DNA from: Undibacterium sp. CCC3.4
GTDB lineage: Bacteria > Pseudomonadota > Gammaproteobacteria > Burkholderiales > Burkholderiaceae_D
Assembly (NCBI RefSeq): GCF_034347425.1
Contig: NZ_CP133779.1
Span: 3,844,001 to 3,908,000, forward strand
Direction: 5' to 3'
DNA length: 64,000 nt
The translations under genes and the position numbers were made by a program. Shown in pieces: positions 9,107 to 18,966 of this stretch. Each line of letters starts with the position of its first letter. Positions within the stretch are counted from its first letter, which is position 1. The notes below the pieces were generated by a model that saw nothing but the letters and a program-made list of their open reading frames with translations, made no database searches and had not been told where the DNA came from.

Positions 9107-9365
9107 CCTCGGCCTTCAGAGGCTGTCGCAAAAGGGTATTGAGTCGGTATCATTACCCTAACTGGTGGCCACGTCATTCCTGCGCGCTTTTGGCAGGAAC
9201 CCAGCGGCGTTCGTGGTTAACTGAAAATGCCAGAAATTGTGGCATTTTCAGTGTAAAAAACGACGCTGGGTTCCCGCCAAAAGCATGCGGGAATGACGAG
9301 GTATGCGGTGTTTTAGGTGTAAAAAACGTCCATCAGGCTTTTGCGACAGCCTCTGAAGGCTGAGG
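9107..9365. repeat. MITE-like inverted-repeat element, copy 1
   Basis: The element is bounded by near-perfect inverted ends: GGCCTTCAGAGGCTGTCGCA on the left and its complement TGCGACAGCCTCTGAAGGC on the right. The middle holds nested inverted repeats, including a strong hairpin built from AACTGAAAATGCC and GGCATTTTCAGT, and arms containing the TTTTGGC/GCCAAAA pair. No transposase is encoded. Related copies occur at 42422, 42884, 45106 and 63835, so this is a dispersed non-autonomous family. Confidence 0.85.
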
Positions 9366-9382
9366 TTTCACGCGCAAATCTG

Positions 9383-10129
9383 ATGAATACGATTCAACAA
9401 ACGCCCGGCAAGGTCGGTGCCATCAGCCCTGCCCAATCCGAAAAGAGCCAAGCCATTAGCGCTTGGCTCTCGAAAAACGGCATGACCGAAGGGACACGCT
9501 TGGCCCAGACGGTGCAGGCTTTGCGTCAAGCACAGGCGGAGATCCGCGCTATGGGTGGCATTGATGCCACCAGCAGCAACGATAAAATCAATCAAGCCAA
9601 CGACAGCATCCAGCTCGCCACTCTGACGGCGTTTGCTGATTACGGCTACGATTTTGTACCCGCTATTGTGATCGATTTTTCCGCTCAAGCAGATCCCATG
9701 CGCTTGGATACCCTCGACTGGGTCATTGCCATTCCACTACACTTACTCGATCACCCGCAATTCAGCAGCGCGCTGTGCGCCTTATTGCGCGAAGTCGAGC
9801 ATTTGGTATTTTGTGCCCGCATTCTACAAGATGAGCCGGGTGCCACGGCCGAGAGCGTGGCTGACCGCTTCTACGCAGCCGTCTTACAAACGAATATCAG
9901 CGACGGTGCCGCCAGCTCACAGCTTACACTTACCATGCCGGACCAAGACGCCGACGCGATTCGCAGGATCTACCACGATTTACTGTCTGCATATAGCAAT
10001 CACACAGACACCCACACCTGGCATCCGGTCGGCAATCATGCCATGAGCTTGGTACGCCTGCCACGGGCGCTGTCACCACTACTATGCGACGACGTCGCAG
10101 CGCTGGCTGCACGCGCCGACAGGCTGTAA
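9383..10129 (+). CDS. Hypothetical protein upstream of giant toxin A
   Basis: A 248-aa protein starting at ATG 9383, 18 bases after MITE copy 1. An in-frame start further upstream would lie inside the repeat and is not favoured. The sequence begins MNTIQQTPGKVGAISPAQSE, looks mixed helical, has no membrane segment or signal peptide, and no motif I recognise. It is followed after 270 bases by the giant toxin gene on the same strand, with a CAC microsatellite and a hairpin between. Its position would fit a chaperone, co-secreted factor or immunity-like partner, but nothing in the sequence shows which. Confidence 0.7.
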   Translation: MNTIQQTPGKVGAISPAQSEKSQAISAWLSKNGMTEGTRLAQTVQALRQAQAEIRAMGGIDATSSNDKINQANDSIQLATLTAFADYGYDFVPAIVIDFSAQADPMRLDTLDWVIAIPLHLLDHPQFSSALCALLREVEHLVFCARILQDEPGATAESVADRFYAAVLQTNISDGAASSQLTLTMPDQDADAIRRIYHDLLSAYSNHTDTHTWHPVGNHAMSLVRLPRALSPLLCDDVAALAARADRL

Positions 10130-10134
10130 CACTG

Positions 10135-10170
10135 CACCACCACCACCACCACCACCACCACCACCACCAC
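10135..10170 (+). repeat. (CAC)12 trinucleotide microsatellite
   Basis: Twelve uninterrupted CAC units lie just 6 bases after the stop of the 248-aa gene and about 230 bases before the toxin A start. The tract is in no plausible coding frame. Such tracts can change length by slipped-strand mispairing. Confidence 0.95.
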
Positions 10171-10184
10171 CAATCCCGATATCC

Positions 10185-10225
10185 CATCAGCACTGCGCAT
10201 GCCCAAGCGATGCGCAGTGCTGATG
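10185..10225 (+). promoter_or_regulatory. Perfect 16-bp hairpin upstream of toxin A
   Basis: CATCAGCACTGCGCAT at 10185-10200 pairs exactly with ATGCGCAGTGCTGATG at 10210-10225 across a 9-base loop. No T tract follows, so it is not a classical intrinsic terminator. It could stabilise or attenuate the upstream transcript, or be a protein-binding dyad. It stands 15 bases after the CAC tract. Confidence 0.7.
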
Positions 10226-10399
10226 GCTGTTCGTCGCGCCGGCTTCTCGCGCCGACACCGGTGCGCTCTTTGCGCATGATCAGCAATACAGATGGTTATT
10301 TTATAAAAGTATGCTCGCGAGCCAACAATTAGAATCAAAGCAATAGGAGCGATTACGCACCATTGTTCATTTCACTTTTTGTACACGAGAAAATTTCTG

Positions 10400-13300
10400 A
10401 TGTCAGATATTCATCGCCTTTTAAGCCAGTCGAGCTCGCGCCCGCTTTTGCCAAACGTTTTACCAGCGCTCAAGGCGACTGCGCTCAGTGTACCCATAGT
10501 CAATCTCGGCTTGTCAGCGCATTTGCAACAAGTTCGTCCAAGCGCGAACAACATCGCCGCGAACGTCTCTTTATGGCAGCGGGTTCAGCATGACATTGCC
10601 ACGGCCGGTAGTTGGAATAATGCCGCCGGCGACCTCGCGCCACAGATTGTTGCGCGTACAGCAATTTGGCAAGATCAATCACGCGGACTGACGATTTTCG
10701 ATATCCGCCACGACAGCAGCACGGAACAATTGGCGGCACACCTGCTGACGTGGCGTGCCGATGCCGGCGCTGCCGCAGAGTTTCTCAGTGCCTCCCCCAG
10801 CATTGCAGAAATGCGATCTTCATTGCAATTGAGCGCCAGCCGTTTCGCTCCCGACCGGCACAACATGCAAACAGCATCGCTAGACGGCTACATCAGCATG
10901 CAGCGCAACGATGTGATTTTACTTAGAATCAATCAAAATCATTACCGCTATCTCGGCGAACAAGCTTGGTGCGATGTGCCGGCCGACGGCGATTGCTTCT
11001 ATCGTGCGCTGCTGCGCGGCCTCGGGTACAGCGGCAACCAGACGCAAATTCTGCGTGCGCGGGCGCAGGTGTGGGATTATGTGGCGAGCCGATGGGACGA
11101 GCAAGCACCGCTATGGATGGCAGAATTGGCCGCGCGTACGGACCTGCAGCGCGCGTACGCGCGCACTCAGCGAGATGCAGATGCCTTTGAGCATTGTACG
11201 GCGCGACCAGCGAAGCAGCGCCGTCGCGCCCCCTTTAATCACGAACAAAATCGGCGCAGCCCACAAGAATGGCAAGTGGCCGAACGACAAGCCATCGCCT
11301 TAGCCAAACGGCTGGAAGTGGGTGCTGCCGCATTACTCAGTTGCACACCGGAAGAAGACCTGGCGGAAAGCTTTGAGCTGCAAGTCATCGATCTTCAACA
11401 TCCGGAGATCCAATCCTCTTTCAAGCGAGCCGAGGCGGCGCTGCGTGCGCTGCCGACTACGCACCGGGCCCGTATCCTGCTCGACCAGCTTGCACCAGCG
11501 GAGCGACCTGGCGTATTCGAACGCCTGATACACTGGCTGCGTCCAGCTTTTCAAGGTGCGCAGGCAGGCCCACGGCAGCACGAAAAAATTGCGCAATTTC
11601 GGAAGCAAGTCAAGGCACTGTTCCGCACCACACCGCGCAAACGTCTCAGCGCTGGGCCGGAACGTGCTGCTGCTGCCGCCTGTCGTGCCTTATCGACGAA
11701 ATTGCACGAACTGGTAGCGCAACAACATAAAGTCCAGCAAGACTACAATGCAGCGGCGCATCAGGCCGGACTGCGCAAACAAAGCGAATTCACCGCCTTA
11801 TTTCAGGAAAGCATAGACAGTGTGATCGCTTTGCTGACGTCGATGCGCTCATTGCCGCGTCAACCAGCGCACCCAGCCAAGCTCGACGCCGCCCACTGTC
11901 TGCGTTTACTGCAACCGTGGTTAAGGCAAGTTGAAGAGCTCGGCGAATGCACCGCCGGCCTTTATGAATGGGCAAGCGTAACGGCAACAGCCATGCCAAA
12001 CTTGGCCATGAAGTGGTGTGGCAGTCTACCGCCGGCTCTGTTGCTTGAGTGCTTGCAACTGAACCGACAGCAGCGACAAGCGCAACAAGACTACGAACAA
12101 GGCATCGACACCCTCACCAAGACCGGCTTAGGGGCACTCGCGCTGGCAGGCGACGCCCTCGCCTCGGTACAGCGCTGGCAGCATGCCGGCGCGGTGCAAG
12201 CTGCGTGGCAAAATGAACGGCAGCAAAGCGAAGCGCAGTGGTATGCCGCGCACCACCCCTACACGCCGACCGAGAGCGAAGCCGAGCTGGCCGGGCGGCT
12301 CATGCATGCATGGTGGCACGCACATAAGGAAGCACATGAGGAAGCAGGTTTCACGACCAGTGAAGTCGAACAAGCCCATGCTTATGTCAACGAGTTGGCG
12401 CGCTTTCTGAGTGACGCCGCTACAACGGCGCAGCAACAGAAAGTTCTGCTACCGCAAGATCTGATGGCCGCCCGCGTGCCTACGCTCGCTCACAGCATCA
12501 GCGCTTGGAGCGAGCGCGATGGATTACAGCCAACAATACCCTCAGGACCGCAGTTTGGCACGGTCGGCATCGGCCCACCAGCTTTGTTCGGCGCGACGCT
12601 GGAGACAGCGTATCAGCACATGCAAAATACGCTGTTGGACTTGATCACGCAGACCAGCACGAGCGCACGCAGCCATCTGCTTAACCTCGACCGCAGGTTG
12701 CGCTGGCCAGGTGCTGACGCGCTGCCAACGCAGCCGCACAACACTGCTGCAGCGTCGGCCTTAGAGCAGCCGCTCAGCACCGCAGTAGTAGCACCGCATG
12801 ACAAGGACAAGAGCACACTGGCGCGTCAAAGCCGCAGCGTCGCTAGCCACGCCAACTGCGGCGCGAACGAAGAACTCGTCGCAGAAACAGCGCCGCACGA
12901 GGCGGAGCTGGAAGAAAGCTGGCGACACTTCCGCGCAGCGCCGGAATTTCAGCGCAAGCAAGCGTCGCACGATGCCATGGCGCAGAGCGCACACTTACAG
13001 GAAATTTTTACCAACATGTTCGCTTCTGAGATAAAAATCGGTGAGCATGTGGTCGATGTCGTCAATACCAAGGGGAGCGAATTCACCCTGACGCTGCGCG
13101 ATGGTGCAGGCGGACTGCGGCAAGTCCCTATCGACGAAGCCAAGATGATTAAATCGACACAGCGCTGGCATACCAACAGTGTCAGACAAAGTGCCGCCAC
13201 CACCCTCAACGTCGTCTTCAGCCTGCAGAATTTGGCTAATATCGACAGCAATACCTTCAGTGATGTCGAGCAACTGTTCGGCAAGGCCAACAGTCTGGTG

Positions 13301-16300
13301 CAATTAGGTCAGACTGCGCTGACCGCGATGGCGCAGATTTCAAAGACGCATTTCTTGCAAGCGGCGCAAATAGCCGAAGGCCTGTCAACTGGATTCGTGG
13401 CACCGGCCATTGCCATGAGCTTAGCAAATATTATCCAGCAAGCCAATTCATTGGCAACAGAAACCCTGTCCTCAGGCGATTATTTTGAAGCGACAATGAA
13501 TTTGAGCGAACAGATCATCAATCTGGGCTTGGACCTGCTCGCGCTTGCCTGTCCCATGCTCGCGCCCGAAGTCATGGTGATCGAATATCTGGAGTCGCTG
13601 CTGCCGATTGATACTTTCCGTTCTTGGATCGACCATACCGAACAAGCGCTCGACAATGCGGTCAAACTCAAAAAGAAAATCGACAGCTTTCGCGGCCCCT
13701 TAGTCGAGCTCAAACGGCAGCCCGACAACAGCAGCGTGTATTATTTCAGCGATGAGTCAGCCGCACGATTCATTCACATCAAGGCGACGCATCTGCACAC
13801 GCAAGTCAGCGACAAATTGTATTTCATGCAGGGGGCGAAAGAAAATGATCAGACCGTCGAGGTAAATGAGGTCAAGGACTTACTCATCAAGCTCATTCCG
13901 GCATCATTTTTTTTCACCAGCCCAACCATGACTGTCCCCGGGCGCCATTACACAGAAATCGGCATCTTGCCTTCGGGCCAGATGATCAGCCCCAATATCA
14001 AGCAAAGTTTTCAAGATTTACTCGGCGTGACCCCGGCGCAAGAGCACTTTCCGCTGACCGACAAGAAAGCGCCGACCATCGTCATTCGTTTGACATCAAA
14101 CATACAATACGGCGTCTCCACTATAGGCAAAGCACCATTATTCGGTCTGCGTGATGATGCGCAAATCCTCAACCACAATGCGCAAGCATGGGGCGCACAG
14201 CTACCGCTGCAGTTCAGTCATGACATGGTAAGGACGAATACGGTATTCGAAGGCCAACCCGGCCGCTTGCCTGTCTTTTTGGATCGACCGGCCAATTTGG
14301 CCTTCCTACCCCCCAAAGATGCCTCGCACGCTGACAAGCTTGAGGTTGACATCCGTATCGGCATGAAGCCGAGCACCTATGGCCGCCTCATCATGAGCGA
14401 AGGTGCACGCAAATGGACCTTCAGCAGTAGCACAGGTGCCGGGCTACGCGTGCAATTCACCCCGGACGGGCAGAATCTCGGCCAAACCGAGGAGGAAATC
14501 GAATTTATCCAAAACCAGAAAAATCCCGCAGACTTATTAATCAGACGCAAAAACGTCTCCTATCCGGAGGAGGTGGAATTGCGTCTGCGTGAACGTCTGT
14601 GGAGTAAGACTCTGGAACATAATCAGATCGACTTGAGTAAAACCACGGTCAACGGCGTCCCTTTCGAGAAATTCAGACATAGCCAAACTTGTGCCAAGCT
14701 GATTGCCAATAACCCCACTACGACGGCACAGGAATGGGGGCTCAATATTGTGACGCCCTCCCGCTATGCGCGCCAACTGCCGGATGACGATGAGACCAAC
14801 GAGCCGTTCGCCGACACGCAGGAAGCGAGCAATATCAGCTTATCGCGCCAACAACGGCAAACTTTTAGCCAGTTCTACGTCAATCCAAAGGACAGGATCG
14901 ATCCTTACGTGGCGCGCAACAGCCAAATCATCCTCAGTGTGCTGGAAACACTGCGGCGCTGGCATCACGAAAAGCTCCATCATCAAACTTTCGACTACCG
15001 GCTTCATAGCCAAGCCTTGGTCAGCCGCGATTTCGATCTGGCGTTCGAGCATGCCGGTCTGTGCTACCTCGCCCACTGGTCCAGCATGGAAGTCCGATGG
15101 ATCATCGCCCCGGTCACAGAGCTCCACCCGCGCGGGCCACAAAGCAGTGAGATCACCCTGTTTCCCAGGCAAAAAATTCTCATGAGCATGGATCAGGGTC
15201 CCTTGGGCCGTGGCTTTTTGATCAGCAACGAGGACGAGCATGGCGTGGCCGTGGCCAGCAGCGCGGGCCAGAGGCCACTGAACATGGCCACCTATGGCCG
15301 CTTCCTCGAAGTAGCCGATTTCGCTGCCGACCTCTGGCCGCTGATCCCGGCTCTGCAGTCTCTGACAATTGGGAAAGCAGTGCACGAAGAATTCATCGAA
15401 CTCAGTACCCGTGGTTTGATGCGCCGTTACGCCCCCCCCTTGGGGAGCGACGGTATGAGCCAATTGGAACGCGCGCACGCCGCCCATGGCCGCTTTCGAC
15501 TCTCATCGGTACTGCAAATACTGAAAATAGACAGCGGCACCAACGAGCCATTGCTGACTCAGGATACGCCAGACCTGGGAAATAACACGCAGTCGCTGGC
15601 GGTCAGGGCCATTTCCAGCGAAAATATCCGCGCTTGGGACAAGCGGGCCACAGAACTTGCAGCCTTGCTGAGCGAATACACCCACACCGGCACCGCGCGC
15701 GTGGAAACTTTCGACAGCATGGCCGAACAAACTTTGGCGATGGAATACCGACCGCACGTCAATGGCATGCTGCGCATGCACAAAATCACTTGGGTTGACG
15801 GAATCCAAGCGCAGATGCCGCCAAGGCCCGAACAAATCCGCCGTATCCTATCGAATGAGCACTTCAGCGGCGGCAGCGCAGACGGCGTGTTACTACAATG
15901 GCAGAATGCTGCTCAAGTCATGTATGGCTATTACGATGTTGTTCAAGACTGCATTCAAACCTTCCCATTCGCGCAATTCGCGGAGCTGGACTGGCTAGGC
16001 TGGTCACGCCAGGATCAGTGCCATTATTTCAGCCCCATCGGCCAACCGAACAGCCTGCTACGTTGGCGTTATTTACCCGACGCACCGTTGGAAATCCTTA
16101 TCGACGAAGCGGGTCTGCAGGATATGCCGCTGCGCGCCGGCCGCTTCCGCTTCGATCCACACTGCGGTCCGGTATGGAGCCATGCCAGCGGTCCCCATGC
16201 CAGTCAACATGGGCATGTTTGGAATCTGCAAGTCGGTCAGGCGGATGCTGTGCCGGCTATCAGCGACGAGCCGCCAGCGCTTGGCAGTCAGTGCTATCGA

Positions 16301-18877
16301 CACGTTCAAGTTGCTACGCCTACCAGCGGCCAAGCCTGGACCCTGCCCGACGGCCGTTATCTGCGTACCAAAGCCGGCCTCAGTTATGTCGGCCACGATG
16401 GCGACTATTGGTTGTTCCGACGCGACCACGCCATCGACTGGGAAATCGTCGCGTATCCACGCAGCGCCGGCCTCGATCTCTATCAATTCCGGCAACAAAC
16501 GCTTCCGGCGGATGAGCGACACTGGTATCGCCTGCCCCAGCGCTATCAGCAAGCCTTGGAGAGCAGCGACCATCAAGTGCGCGCGGTATTTAAGCGCAAC
16601 GGCAAACCCAGCGGCTTGTTCGAAGTCGTCGCCAAGGCTGGCAATGCGCCTGATGATGCGCTGTTTTATTTCTGCCACGATGACGCCCGGATACTCCAAG
16701 CCGCCAACGCCTACCGTGCCGGTGCCCGCATTTACTTGGGAAAAAACACCGATGGTCGGCATGCCCTTCATCATAGCGAGAGCGGCGAAATCTTTTTAGT
16801 CGGAAAAGGCCGCGTGCAAACCGTACTCTCCGGTCCCCACACGCTGCAGCAAAACCGCGATGGCAGTCTCAGCTACATCAACGCCCAGGCCGATGCGAGC
16901 AAACCGAGCGTGCTCTGGTCCTTGCGCGACAAAATCATTCATCTGACTAATTACGGCCAGCGCTTCCTCGTCGAACCCGAACTGTTTGGCATGTTTTACC
17001 TGGAAAACCATGGCAACGGACAAGTTGCCAATCTGGAAGGTGCCGATTGGCCGCGCTGGAGTGCCACAACATGGCACGACGGCGTGCTGCTCAACCACGG
17101 ACACGCCTCCTTATTCATCGACGCTGCCCGCTTCAATCTTGAGGGCCAAGCGTATCAGAATGCAACGCACTTACTGCAAGCGATGCAAGTCTATCGCCCC
17201 GGCGCAGCGCTTGAAGACTATCTGCCGCACTGCGTCAAACAAGTAGGCATGAGCTATCAAGGACAGGAATTACTGCACAACCGCCTCAGTGGCGATCTAT
17301 TCGTCGGCGGCACGACGCGGCGCTGGCTGGGCCGCGTTAACCGCATGCTTGGCGACGGCTCGGTGCTCTACTGTGATTTGCCTGGCAACGGTCGGCTCGA
17401 TCTGCCGCAGCGAAATAATACCAGCAGCTACTGGACCTATGCCAGCAACAACGGCAGCTTACACGTCGGTGCCGAACTGCTGGCGGCGGTCGATGGCGGA
17501 CGCTTAGGCGAGCGCGACTTCGTCATCGACTTGCGTGATATGACGGCGAGTCAAAGTTTCCGACTCTCCAGCATTGCCGGCCAGTGGAATTTGCAAGAGC
17601 AAACCTATGACCACAGACAAAACTTGCTGCTGCTGTTCGAAGGCCAAGGCAAGGCACGTCTGCTGTTTGCCTTGCCACCGGCGCTCAACTTGCGTCTCGA
17701 GTCGAGCGCTGCCTCTGCCAGCCGCGCCAGCGCCATCACCGCCACCCTCATCGCGGCAATGCCACAGCGATCCAGACAAAAGCGTATGCCCGGCAGTGGC
17801 AGGAATTTCGCGCCGGCGTGGTCGGCCGGCAGTTGCCGAAATACCCCGCGTATCCCTGCCGCGCGCCACAACGGCGTGCTGCCGTATGCGCCGCCGCGGG
17901 CCCCACTGGCTGAGCGAAGGAGCAGCAGCACGATGGCGCACGCGCCGTATCAGGCAGTCATTCTGCCGGAAGTCACGGTGCAACACTTTCAAGCGATGAG
18001 CAATGAAGTAATGCAAAACATGGCATCGGAAACGCATGAAAACAGTAACATTGTCTTAAATAGGATGCGCGGAAAGTCGCCACGCCAACAAAGCGCCACC
18101 TTGGTCAACGCGCTGGCCTCCCCTATCACCGAAGAACGCAACGATGCCCGCAGGCTGGTACAGCACACTCATGCGGCCAAGCAATATGGGAGGTTAAACC
18201 AAAATATGGGTACTGCTACAGCGCAAGCCACGAGCGGGAAAATTCTTCATGCGCTTGAGCTGCTTGCCGACAAAGCACGCTATGCCGGCAGCGGCAGAAA
18301 CCGCAGCCCCTATGGCCGAGTAGCCGATTTACTCATGAGTAAAGTCACTTTCGCCGATTTGCCCATGGCCAAGACTGCCCATGAAACAATGAGCAAAAAT
18401 CCGAACAAACTGGTCAGTAGTTTTCAACATATTTTGACAAGACTGATACCCAATAGCAACGTCGTCTGGGCAGAATTGCGGCATGAAGGGAAAGCCGTTT
18501 TGAATATGGTCTCGGTATCGGGTAATCAGCATCAAAATATTCTCCTCAGCGAGGCGCGTTCCGGCGAACCGGCACTCCACTACATCGGCGTACCGGCCGA
18601 TGAAAATACCATACGTACCATCCCGGTACGGCATGAGCGCTCGGCCGATACGGAAGCGAAAATCATTTCCTTCGTCTCCGGTGAATTGCTTAACTACCCA
18701 GGTGCGATGACACTCAATATTTACTCAAACCTGCGGGCATGCGAATCCTGTTCGGCGGTGATGTACCGTTTTTCCGATCAACACAAAATCGTCGAAACAA
18801 CGGACAAGGTCGGGCAAGGCAGTCGGATAAAGATTAACTACAGCCAGTATCCGCCGCACCAGCAGAATTGGCATTAA
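10400..18877 (+). CDS. Giant multidomain toxin A: permuted OTU-like protease, TcdA/TcdB-pore-like chassis, C-terminal deaminase
   Basis: I start the 2825-aa protein at ATG 10400 (the open frame extends to a TTG at 10379). There is no signal peptide. Near residues 165-300 lies an OTU-type cysteine protease signature: DGDCFYRA with Cys199, preceded by an HY motif (His181) instead of followed by one. Residues about 870-1500 include long hydrophobic stretches (946-1013, 1039-1070) and resemble the pore/delivery region of C. difficile TcdA/TcdB. Residues 1416-2450 share blocks with toxin B at 30384-40379 (VNGVPFEKF, FEHAGLCY, ERDFVIDL). The last 165 residues carry DTEAK (Asp2750, Glu2752) and CESC (Cys2781, Cys2784), the zinc motifs of BURPS668_1122-type toxin deaminases. 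It is probably delivered to host cells; route unknown. Domain calls are by motif only. Confidence 0.8.
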   Translation: MSDIHRLLSQSSSRPLLPNVLPALKATALSVPIVNLGLSAHLQQVRPSANNIAANVSLWQRVQHDIATAGSWNNAAGDLAPQIVARTAIWQDQSRGLTIFDIRHDSSTEQLAAHLLTWRADAGAAAEFLSASPSIAEMRSSLQLSASRFAPDRHNMQTASLDGYISMQRNDVILLRINQNHYRYLGEQAWCDVPADGDCFYRALLRGLGYSGNQTQILRARAQVWDYVASRWDEQAPLWMAELAARTDLQRAYARTQRDADAFEHCTARPAKQRRRAPFNHEQNRRSPQEWQVAERQAIALAKRLEVGAAALLSCTPEEDLAESFELQVIDLQHPEIQSSFKRAEAALRALPTTHRARILLDQLAPAERPGVFERLIHWLRPAFQGAQAGPRQHEKIAQFRKQVKALFRTTPRKRLSAGPERAAAAACRALSTKLHELVAQQHKVQQDYNAAAHQAGLRKQSEFTALFQESIDSVIALLTSMRSLPRQPAHPAKLDAAHCLRLLQPWLRQVEELGECTAGLYEWASVTATAMPNLAMKWCGSLPPALLLECLQLNRQQRQAQQDYEQGIDTLTKTGLGALALAGDALASVQRWQHAGAVQAAWQNERQQSEAQWYAAHHPYTPTESEAELAGRLMHAWWHAHKEAHEEAGFTTSEVEQAHAYVNELARFLSDAATTAQQQKVLLPQDLMAARVPTLAHSISAWSERDGLQPTIPSGPQFGTVGIGPPALFGATLETAYQHMQNTLLDLITQTSTSARSHLLNLDRRLRWPGADALPTQPHNTAAASALEQPLSTAVVAPHDKDKSTLARQSRSVASHANCGANEELVAETAPHEAELEESWRHFRAAPEFQRKQASHDAMAQSAHLQEIFTNMFASEIKIGEHVVDVVNTKGSEFTLTLRDGAGGLRQVPIDEAKMIKSTQRWHTNSVRQSAATTLNVVFSLQNLANIDSNTFSDVEQLFGKANSLVQLGQTALTAMAQISKTHFLQAAQIAEGLSTGFVAPAIAMSLANIIQQANSLATETLSSGDYFEATMNLSEQIINLGLDLLALACPMLAPEVMVIEYLESLLPIDTFRSWIDHTEQALDNAVKLKKKIDSFRGPLVELKRQPDNSSVYYFSDESAARFIHIKATHLHTQVSDKLYFMQGAKENDQTVEVNEVKDLLIKLIPASFFFTSPTMTVPGRHYTEIGILPSGQMISPNIKQSFQDLLGVTPAQEHFPLTDKKAPTIVIRLTSNIQYGVSTIGKAPLFGLRDDAQILNHNAQAWGAQLPLQFSHDMVRTNTVFEGQPGRLPVFLDRPANLAFLPPKDASHADKLEVDIRIGMKPSTYGRLIMSEGARKWTFSSSTGAGLRVQFTPDGQNLGQTEEEIEFIQNQKNPADLLIRRKNVSYPEEVELRLRERLWSKTLEHNQIDLSKTTVNGVPFEKFRHSQTCAKLIANNPTTTAQEWGLNIVTPSRYARQLPDDDETNEPFADTQEASNISLSRQQRQTFSQFYVNPKDRIDPYVARNSQIILSVLETLRRWHHEKLHHQTFDYRLHSQALVSRDFDLAFEHAGLCYLAHWSSMEVRWIIAPVTELHPRGPQSSEITLFPRQKILMSMDQGPLGRGFLISNEDEHGVAVASSAGQRPLNMATYGRFLEVADFAADLWPLIPALQSLTIGKAVHEEFIELSTRGLMRRYAPPLGSDGMSQLERAHAAHGRFRLSSVLQILKIDSGTNEPLLTQDTPDLGNNTQSLAVRAISSENIRAWDKRATELAALLSEYTHTGTARVETFDSMAEQTLAMEYRPHVNGMLRMHKITWVDGIQAQMPPRPEQIRRILSNEHFSGGSADGVLLQWQNAAQVMYGYYDVVQDCIQTFPFAQFAELDWLGWSRQDQCHYFSPIGQPNSLLRWRYLPDAPLEILIDEAGLQDMPLRAGRFRFDPHCGPVWSHASGPHASQHGHVWNLQVGQADAVPAISDEPPALGSQCYRHVQVATPTSGQAWTLPDGRYLRTKAGLSYVGHDGDYWLFRRDHAIDWEIVAYPRSAGLDLYQFRQQTLPADERHWYRLPQRYQQALESSDHQVRAVFKRNGKPSGLFEVVAKAGNAPDDALFYFCHDDARILQAANAYRAGARIYLGKNTDGRHALHHSESGEIFLVGKGRVQTVLSGPHTLQQNRDGSLSYINAQADASKPSVLWSLRDKIIHLTNYGQRFLVEPELFGMFYLENHGNGQVANLEGADWPRWSATTWHDGVLLNHGHASLFIDAARFNLEGQAYQNATHLLQAMQVYRPGAALEDYLPHCVKQVGMSYQGQELLHNRLSGDLFVGGTTRRWLGRVNRMLGDGSVLYCDLPGNGRLDLPQRNNTSSYWTYASNNGSLHVGAELLAAVDGGRLGERDFVIDLRDMTASQSFRLSSIAGQWNLQEQTYDHRQNLLLLFEGQGKARLLFALPPALNLRLESSAASASRASAITATLIAAMPQRSRQKRMPGSGRNFAPAWSAGSCRNTPRIPAARHNGVLPYAPPRAPLAERRSSSTMAHAPYQAVILPEVTVQHFQAMSNEVMQNMASETHENSNIVLNRMRGKSPRQQSATLVNALASPITEERNDARRLVQHTHAAKQYGRLNQNMGTATAQATSGKILHALELLADKARYAGSGRNRSPYGRVADLLMSKVTFADLPMAKTAHETMSKNPNKLVSSFQHILTRLIPNSNVVWAELRHEGKAVLNMVSVSGNQHQNILLSEARSGEPALHYIGVPADENTIRTIPVRHERSADTEAKIISFVSGELLNYPGAMTLNIYSNLRACESCSAVMYRFSDQHKIVETTDKVGQGSRIKINYSQYPPHQQNWH

Positions 18878-18966
18878 ATAATAGTACGTACGTTCACTTT
18901 TATGCGTTAGAATCAGTGCTTGCCGCGCAGCTGCAGCGCGTCCATCTTTTATTCTGGAGACCACCG

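Noticed and set aside
10084..10338. Frames containing runs of His, Trp or Val
   Set aside because: They are read-throughs of the CAC microsatellite and lack coding character or a ribosome-binding site.
18878..18966. Search for an immunity gene after toxin A
   Set aside because: The next gene is a clear ACAD10-like kinase in a metabolic operon. No small immunity-like ORF is seen.
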